A stretch of 11,116 bases of DNA from Syntrophaceae bacterium UBA6252 (lineage in GTDB: Bacteria; Desulfobacterota; Syntrophia; Syntrophales; UBA6807), in NCBI GenBank assembly GCA_002441265.1, contig DJVQ01000063.1, forward strand, positions 1-11,116, in the 5' to 3' direction. Made by a program: the position numbers and the translations under genes. This document shows positions 6,821 through 11,116 of this stretch, piece by piece. The notes below the pieces were generated by a model that was given only the letters and a program-made list of their open reading frames with translations, did not search any database and was not told where the DNA came from. Numbering within the stretch: position 1 is the stretch's first letter; each line of letters opens with the position of its first letter.

Positions 6821-6841
6821 TGACGGCTTCGGAAAAAGTCC
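6821..6841 (+). repeat. 168-bp repeat, truncated third unit
   Basis: The first about 21 bases of a third unit match with one change (G for T at position 12), then similarity stops. It sits 29 bp from the end of rfbB. It may mark the boundary where the array inserted or was trimmed. The rest of 6842-6869 holds nothing I recognise. Confidence 0.75.
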
Positions 6842-6869
6842 GTAACTGCTGAACGCCGGGGAGGGCGCT

Positions 6870-7928
6870 TCAGGACCCGTACTGCTCCTGGATCCACTTC
6901 TGGTATTCCCCGGTGCGGATCCTTTCGATCCAGCCCTGGTTGTCCAGATACCAGTGGACGGTCTTTTCAAGGCCGGTTCGGAAGGATTCCGCGGGCGTCC
7001 AGTCGAGTTCCTTGCGGAGCTTCGTGAAGTCGATGGCATATCGCCGGTCGTGCCCCGGGCGGTCCTTGACGAAGGTGATGAGCCGCCGGCGGGGTTCGCC
7101 GCGCAGGGTGCCGGCCGTTTCATCGAGGATGTCGCAGATCATTTCCACGATGGAAATATTTTCCATTTCCATGTTTCCCCCGATGTTGTACGTCTGTCCC
7201 CTTCGCCCGGCCTTCATGATCCGCCAGATGGCCTTGCAGTGGTCTTCCACGTACAGCCAGTCCCGGACGTTCTTCCCGTCGCCGTAGACGGGAAGCGCCT
7301 TTCCCTCCAGGGCGTAAAGCGTGATGAGGGGAATGAGCTTCTCCGGAAACTGGTAGGGGCCGTAATTGTTGGAACAGTTCGAAAGGGTGACGGGAAGTCC
7401 GAAGGTCTTGCAATAGGCCCGGACCAGGTGGTCGGAGGCGGCCTTGGAGGCGGAATAGGGGCTGCTGGGGCGGTAGGGCGTCGTTTCGCGGAAGAGCCCC
7501 CGCTTCCCCAGGCTTCCGTAGACCTCGTCCGTGCTGATGTGGTGGAAAAGAACGAAACGGTCCCCGGCGGCCCGGGCGATTTCCAGGAGATGGTAGGTGC
7601 CGAGGATATTGGTTTCCACGAAGGCCCCCGGCCTCTTGATGGACCGGTCCACGTGGGATTCCGCCGCGAAGTGGCAGATGCCGTCGATTTCGTGCTTCCG
7701 GAAGATCTCCTTCAGGGTGTCGAAGTGGCAGATGTCCGCCCGCTCGAACACGTAACGGCCGGGATGCCTGGCCGGGATGTCGACGAGGTTTTCCGGGTTT
7801 CCCGCATAGGTGATCTTGTCCACGTTGACGATCCGGCCCGTGAAGTCCTCCTGGTCGAGGAGATACCGGATGAAATTGCTGCCGATGAAGCCGCAACCGC
7901 CCGTTACCATCAGATTCCGGATATTCAT
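6870..7928 (-). CDS. rfbB: dTDP-glucose 4,6-dehydratase
   Basis: This enzyme makes dTDP-4-keto-6-deoxyglucose, the second step towards dTDP-L-rhamnose and other deoxysugars for O-antigen or polysaccharide. The 352-residue protein shows an extended-SDR fold: NAD-binding GGCGFIG (about 10-16), the catalytic region HISTDEVYG (Thr-Asp-Glu, typical of RmlB) and YSASKAASD with the Tyr-x3-Lys pair, then NNYGPYQFPEKLIP and PVYGDGKNVRDW in the sugar-nucleotide half. Length is normal. The ATG has only a weak AAAGAGAA upstream, and a promoter lies at 7970-7998. No rfbA, rfbC or rfbD neighbour is present in the window. All 17 lysine codons are AAG, unlike its neighbours, and related repeats flank it on both sides, suggesting separate acquisition. 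Confidence 0.95.
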   Translation of the reverse strand: MNIRNLMVTGGCGFIGSNFIRYLLDQEDFTGRIVNVDKITYAGNPENLVDIPARHPGRYVFERADICHFDTLKEIFRKHEIDGICHFAAESHVDRSIKRPGAFVETNILGTYHLLEIARAAGDRFVLFHHISTDEVYGSLGKRGLFRETTPYRPSSPYSASKAASDHLVRAYCKTFGLPVTLSNCSNNYGPYQFPEKLIPLITLYALEGKALPVYGDGKNVRDWLYVEDHCKAIWRIMKAGRRGQTYNIGGNMEMENISIVEMICDILDETAGTLRGEPRRRLITFVKDRPGHDRRYAIDFTKLRKELDWTPAESFRTGLEKTVHWYLDNQGWIERIRTGEYQKWIQEQYGS

Positions 7929-7969
7929 AACGTTCTCTTTCGTCCCGCCGGGGGATGTTTTTGGGGTGT

Positions 7970-7998
7970 CTTTTATCTTTCCGTGGAAACGATGTCAA
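7970..7998 (-). promoter_or_regulatory. Putative sigma-70 promoter of rfbB
   Basis: The minus strand reads a perfect TTGACA (7993-7998), a 17-bp spacer and TAAAAG (7970-7975, 4/6). This gives a leader of about 35 nt. The -35 box is only 7 bp from the start of the repeat copy at 8006, so the repeat forms the immediate upstream region. Confidence 0.45.
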
Positions 7999-8005
7999 TG
8001 AAATA

Positions 8006-8155
8006 TGACGGCTTCGTAAAAAGTCCCTATGCTGCGTCGCCCTGCATTCCGCAACACCGCGGCGGACGAACGGGTACGACGCGGTTTCCCGAACGGGGGC
8101 TTTTCCCCCTCGAACTTGTTTCTTTACCGTTCGAAAAAGCGTCTTTCGGACGTTT
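8006..8155 (+). repeat. Diverged copy of the 168-bp repeat
   Basis: It begins with the same 20 bases as units 1 and 2 and continues with recognisable similarity (CTATGC-GCGTCGCCCT, then TTACCGTTCGAAAAAGCG at 8124-8141). The CCGTTCG landmark is 121 bases from the start, against 122 in unit 1. The middle is strongly diverged and the perfect inner hairpin is lost. It is in the same orientation as the array on the other side of rfbB. It occupies most of the 477-bp gap between rfbB and the 302-residue membrane protein; the rest holds two promoters and a doubtful small ORF. Confidence 0.75.
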
Positions 8156-8202
8156 CACACCCGCCAAATATTGGAACCTCTCGGGTACGCTTCCGTTTTG
8201 CC

Positions 8203-8231
8203 TTGACAGGAAAAGACTTTTCCCATATGGA
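8203..8231 (+). promoter_or_regulatory. Promoter with a perfect dyad in its spacer
   Basis: TTGACA (8203-8208), a 17-bp spacer and TATGGA (8226-8231, 3/6) precede the 302-residue membrane protein. Bases 8209-8223, GGAAAAGACTTTTCC, form a perfect 7+1+7 palindrome filling the spacer, the placement expected of a repressor operator or a MerR-type activator site. The -10 match is weak, so activator dependence is plausible. Confidence 0.4.
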
Positions 8232-8405
8232 TATACTTGATTTTACCATGAATACGGAAGATCCCGGCTTTTCGGGGTCGTTCCATCCATGCGTGGAAAT
8301 GATGGCGGACCGGATGGGGGGGCTCGTACCTGTCTTTCTTTCCACGGGAGGATTCGCCGGTTACTCATCCAGAACGGTCAGGGCATTCCATTTACGGGGG
8401 GGTAA

Positions 8406-9314
8406 ATGACGGACAGAAAGAAAATCCTGGGGGTCGGTGCCGTCCTTATTCTTGCCGCCGTCGGGTGGTTTGCCGCGGTCCATTGGGAAGAGATCATGGA
8501 CCGGGGACGACGGATGATCGAAACGAGGGATCCCCTCGTTCTCATAAGGGGCGTCGGCGGGGAAAAAGGCGAATCCGGCGAGTACCGGGAAGTCTTCCGG
8601 AAAAAAATCGTCCCGTCGGAGGCGGACAAAAGCGTCCTGAAGGAACAGACGCTGGCCGGCGTCCGCGGCGAGCCGGGGACGAGAGATCGTTACGGCGCCC
8701 TTCGGGAGGAAGTTTTTCTGTTCTGCGACTATCTGGACCATCAGCCCTATGTCGCGGCCGCCGGGCTGGAGGGCGGCGTCTACCAGAACCTGCTTTCCAT
8801 GCTGGCCCTTCTTTCGAGGAATCCTCCGGTCATCTCGGGCGAAACGAGGGACGTGTACATCCTCGTGAAAAATACGGCCCACTTCTACAGGGAACTGAAA
8901 GGGAAACGGATCGCCCTCATCAAGGAGATTCTCGCCGAGGAAAAGGAAGCCCTGGAGCCGGCGTCCGAGCTTTTCTACGACTGGATCATGACGGGCATCG
9001 CCGAAAAACGACCCGAAATCCATGCTTCCCTGAAGGACCTTTACATCTACTCCTCCTTTTTCCTGGACACCCTGGGGGGAAAGGCCTACCTCGCCCGCAG
9101 GGATTCCAGGACCCGGATTCTCGTCAGGTATTACTCCATCCTGATACTCGACGAGGCGAACCGGAAGGGGCTGAACCATTACGGAATAGACATTCTTCCC
9201 CAGGTCGCCCTCCTCATGGACGACATCTCCAATCAGAAGGGCCTGGAGTACCGGGACCGGTACCTGATCCGCCTGAAGGCCATCCAGGAAGAATATTTGA
9301 AAAAAAGGAGTTGA
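8406..9314 (+). CDS. Hypothetical single-pass membrane protein
   Basis: I do not recognise a family for this 302-residue protein. Residues 1-6 are charged (MTDRKK) and residues 7-26 form a hydrophobic segment (ILGVGAVLILAAVGWFAAVH) without a convincing cleavage site, so it is probably a signal anchor with about 275 residues in the periplasm. That part is rich in Lys, Arg, Glu and Leu, looks mainly helical (e.g. FYRELKGKRIALIKEILAEE and the RYYSILILDEANRKG region) and has no cysteine pair or enzyme motif that I can name. A G-rich GGGGGGG tract lies 3 nt before the ATG. An upstream frame ends in an ATGA overlap with this start but is not convincing. The gene is convergent with gpsA, with only 16 bp between the stops. 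Codon use matches the surrounding genes. Confidence 0.75.
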   Translation: MTDRKKILGVGAVLILAAVGWFAAVHWEEIMDRGRRMIETRDPLVLIRGVGGEKGESGEYREVFRKKIVPSEADKSVLKEQTLAGVRGEPGTRDRYGALREEVFLFCDYLDHQPYVAAAGLEGGVYQNLLSMLALLSRNPPVISGETRDVYILVKNTAHFYRELKGKRIALIKEILAEEKEALEPASELFYDWIMTGIAEKRPEIHASLKDLYIYSSFFLDTLGGKAYLARRDSRTRILVRYYSILILDEANRKGLNHYGIDILPQVALLMDDISNQKGLEYRDRYLIRLKAIQEEYLKKRS

Positions 9315-9330
9315 GCAGGGGACGTCGGGG

Positions 9331-10524
9331 CTAGAATTTGGAGAGGATCCCCTTGTGACGCCGGTACCAGAACGCGGGGAAGATGCGGTAAAGGATCCTC
9401 GAGAAGAACCCGATGTACTCCTTTTCCCTCTGGTCGAACTGGCAGGCCTGGATGATCCGCTCCTCGATCTCCTCTTTTTTCCTGATTTCATTGAAGATCT
9501 TGAAGGCGCAGTGGAAGATGGGGCTGTACATGTTCTTCCGCTCCAGGTACATGTGAACGTTCTTGATGGTGTTCGGGCCTTCCGGCGTGCCGTCGATTTT
9601 TTCCAGGACCTTGATGTGGGTTTCGATGGGGTTTCCCGTATAGTTTTCGTAATACAGCACGCCGTACCGGAAATTCTTGCTCGCGTCGGAGGAGAGGGTC
9701 ACGAACATGTCTCCCACGCCCGCCTGGCTGTAAAAGGACTGGAAACTGCCCCCGAGGATTTTCGAGAGCGAGCGGATTTCGACGCCTGACCGGGCAAAAA
9801 GCGTCCCCGGGATGGAATTTCCCAGGCTGATGCACTGAAAGATCCCCTTCAGATTGGCCACGATGTTCTTCAGGGCCCCGCAGGCCTCCACGCCGACCAT
9901 GTCGAAATTGTAGAAGGACGCCAGTTCCTTCCGGTTCACTTCGATAAGGCCCTTCTTCACGGCCCGGGCGATTTTTCCGTTTCCCGCCAGGGTGACGCAC
10001 ACCGGCTTGCCCAGAGCGACGTCCACGTCGAAGAAGGGGCCGCCGATGCACAGGAGATCGAACTTGTGCGGGATGTCGAAGAGGTGGTTCCGGATGACCT
10101 GGGAGGGGGTGACCAGTTCCTTCGTCTTTTCGTCCGACGCGAGCCCCTTGATCGGGGAAAGGAGAAGGGTCGGTTTCTTCTTCTGGATGAGAAGGGGTTT
10201 CAGATAGGTCAGTACGTCCGGAAGACGCTGCATGGTGACGGAAAGAACAATGGCGTCGTTCTGTTCCACGATTTTTTCCAGGTCGTTTGTGGCGGAGACG
10301 ATTTTGGGCAGCCGGGGAACCTTTTCCGGGCTCCCGGTGATCCGGGCGAGATCGCCGGTCAGATGCCGGGGATTGAGCCGGGTTTCGTTCAGCTCCCTGC
10401 AGAAATCGGCGTTGTGGTAGTAAAGGGTGACGGCCTTGCCGTCCCTTGAGAACTTATAGGCAAACGCCGTGCCGAGGCGGCCGGGGCCGACAACGGCGAC
10501 CCGGTCCAGATTGATTTCCGCCAT
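9331..10524 (-). CDS. gpsA: NAD(P)-dependent glycerol-3-phosphate dehydrogenase-like protein
   Basis: GpsA reduces dihydroxyacetone phosphate to sn-glycerol-3-phosphate for phospholipid synthesis in the cytoplasm. The sequence shows the N-terminal Rossmann motif VAVVGPGRLGTAF, SPIKGL (Lys127), GGPFFDVDVALGKP, the catalytic-lysine segment ACGALKNIVANLKG (Lys219) and GVGDMFVTLSSDASKNFRYG with Arg286, matching the GLGDL...NRRFG signature. It is divergent: the usual GAGSWGTALA is GPGRLGTAFA, and at 397 residues it carries about 55 more than typical GpsA, ending in a basic, aromatic tail (about 345-397). The start at 10524 is chosen over ATG at 10551 because GGGGGAG lies about 7 nt upstream, whereas the longer start has none. 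It follows ftsH on the same strand but has its own strong promoter. A related dehydrogenase activity cannot be excluded. Confidence 0.85.
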   Translation of the reverse strand: MAEINLDRVAVVGPGRLGTAFAYKFSRDGKAVTLYYHNADFCRELNETRLNPRHLTGDLARITGSPEKVPRLPKIVSATNDLEKIVEQNDAIVLSVTMQRLPDVLTYLKPLLIQKKKPTLLLSPIKGLASDEKTKELVTPSQVIRNHLFDIPHKFDLLCIGGPFFDVDVALGKPVCVTLAGNGKIARAVKKGLIEVNRKELASFYNFDMVGVEACGALKNIVANLKGIFQCISLGNSIPGTLFARSGVEIRSLSKILGGSFQSFYSQAGVGDMFVTLSSDASKNFRYGVLYYENYTGNPIETHIKVLEKIDGTPEGPNTIKNVHMYLERKNMYSPIFHCAFKIFNEIRKKEEIEERIIQACQFDQREKEYIGFFSRILYRIFPAFWYRRHKGILSKF

Positions 10525-10561
10525 TCGCCTTCTCCCCCTTCTATGGAACAAACGGGTTGAA

Positions 10562-10591
10562 AGTATATGGAGAACGCCCCCGTCCTGTCAA
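10562..10591 (-). promoter_or_regulatory. Sigma-70 promoter of the gpsA-like gene
   Basis: On the minus strand TTGACA (10586-10591, 6/6), an 18-bp spacer and TATACT (10562-10567, 5/6) form the best promoter match in the window. It lies in the 81-bp gap after the ftsH stop, so gpsA should be transcribed independently of ftsH. Confidence 0.65.
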
Positions 10592-10605
10592 ATGGAAAGA
10601 TACGG

Positions 10606-11116
10606 TCATTTCCCTTGTTTCTTTCCGTCCAGGATGGCTTTCAGCTCCGATCCCTCGATCTTTTCCTTTTCGAGAAGGAGCAGGGCGCCTTCCGTCAGGG
10701 CCTCCCGGGCGTCCTTCAGGACGGCCAGCGCCCTTTCGTATTCGCCCGAGACGATCTTCTGGACCTCGCTGTCGATGATCTCGGCGGTGGCCTCGCTGTA
10801 CTCCTTCTTTTCCATGAAGCCGCCCGTGAGAAAGCGGGATTGCTTCTCCTCGGCGAAATAGACCTGGCCGAGACGGGGGCTCATCCCGTATTCCTTGATC
10901 ATGCTCCTCGCGATGTCCGTGGCCCTGGCCAGATCGTTGTGGGCCCCCGTGGAGATGTCCCCGAAGACGATTTCCTCCGCGGCCCTGCCCCCGAGAAGGG
11001 TGGCGATCCGGTTCAGGAGTTCCGTCCTGCTCATGAGGAACCGGTCTTCCGTTGGGACCTGCATGGTGTATCCAAGGGCGGCGATCCCCCTCGGGATGAT
11101 GGAAATCTTGTGCACC
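10606..11116 (-). CDS. ftsH: ATP-dependent zinc metalloprotease FtsH, C-terminal part (5' partial)
   Basis: This is the tail of the membrane-anchored AAA+ protease that degrades misfolded membrane proteins and short-lived regulators. The visible 169 residues belong to the M41 peptidase domain: VHKISIIPRG, the helix LLNRIATLLGGRAAEEIVFG and STGAHNDLARATDIARSM, whose Asp (in HNDL) is the third zinc ligand. Then come GMSPRLGQVYF and a charged helical C-terminus. The HEXXH motif, the AAA+ module and the membrane segments lie beyond the window edge. The frame stays open to the last complete codon, with no internal start needed. The C-terminus ends soon after the peptidase domain (KAILDGKKQGK), as in many deltaproteobacterial FtsH proteins. 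No sign of truncation is seen. Confidence 0.95.
   Translation of the reverse strand, partial: VHKISIIPRGIAALGYTMQVPTEDRFLMSRTELLNRIATLLGGRAAEEIVFGDISTGAHNDLARATDIARSMIKEYGMSPRLGQVYFAEEKQSRFLTGGFMEKKEYSEATAEIIDSEVQKIVSGEYERALAVLKDAREALTEGALLLLEKEKIEGSELKAILDGKKQGK

Noticed and set aside
6424..6897. Long minus-strand frame (157 codons) with a 56-residue tandem protein repeat, and a plus-strand counterpart at 6450-6845
   Set aside because: Because 168 is a multiple of 3, a frame open in one repeat unit stays open in the next. The frames run through the palindromic repeat, overlap the YciI gene and show no protein-like composition, so they are artefacts of the repeat.
6954..8240. Long plus-strand frame (428 codons) opposite rfbB
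   Set aside because: It is antisense to a confidently identified dehydratase, lacks any recognisable domain, and runs on into the repeat at 8006.
8227..8409. Possible 60-residue gene with an ATGA overlap to the 302-residue membrane protein
   Set aside because: There is no Shine-Dalgarno, its start lies inside the predicted -10 region, the frame extends upstream into the diverged repeat, and the product resembles no family. Conservation in relatives could revive it.
8361..9491. Long minus-strand frame (376 codons) opposite the unknown membrane protein
   Set aside because: The plus-strand frame has a ribosome-binding region, a clean membrane anchor and plausible amino-acid composition. The opposite frame begins inside gpsA's antisense, is low-complexity Ser/Arg/Gly at its start, and has no motif.

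Overview
The window is about 60% GC. Everything recognisable points to a Gram-negative bacterium of the deltaproteobacterial / Desulfobacterota type, and the gene set plus the repeat style feel like the Syntrophales. The lineage is an inference from gene families: a DUF3568 lipoprotein, an LPG-synthase-type flippase domain, a GpsA followed by FtsH, and TGACGGCTTCGTAAAAA-type intergenic repeats. No rRNA, tRNA, CRISPR array or transposase gene was seen.

Layout. (1) Positions 1-1110 (+) hold the 3' part of an NtrC-type sigma-54 activator, whose base and codon composition changes sharply inside the gene near 800. (2) Positions 1165-5099 (-) hold a five-gene unit read right to left: a SEC-C zinc-motif mini-protein, TrmO (tRNA modification), a YdjM-like membrane hydrolase fused to an M23 peptidase, a DUF3568 lipoprotein and a flippase-like multi-pass membrane protein. 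Three of the five are envelope proteins. Internal promoter-like sequences suggest at least two transcripts. (3) Positions 5216-6487 (+) hold a promoter, a structured leader, a crotonase-fold isomerase (PaaG/ECI-like, not a classical hydratase) and a YciI-like protein. (4) Positions 6485-8155 hold an orphan dTDP-glucose 4,6-dehydratase gene (rfbB, -). It is flanked by copies of a hairpin-rich 168-bp repeat: a tandem pair plus a stub on one side and a diverged copy on the other, all in the same orientation. (5) Positions 8203-9314 (+) hold an unrecognised single-pass membrane protein behind a promoter whose spacer is a perfect 15-bp dyad. (6) Positions 9331-11116 (-) hold a divergent GpsA-like glycerol-3-phosphate dehydrogenase with its own promoter, downstream of the C-terminal part of FtsH, which runs off the window.

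Functionally this is mostly housekeeping, envelope and acyl-CoA metabolism. No defence or mobile-element system is evident. The most unusual items are the repeat-flanked rfbB with exclusive AAG lysine codons, the YdjM-M23 fusion, the compositional break inside the sigma-54 activator, the palindromic tandem repeat, and the dyad-in-promoter arrangement ahead of the unknown membrane protein.
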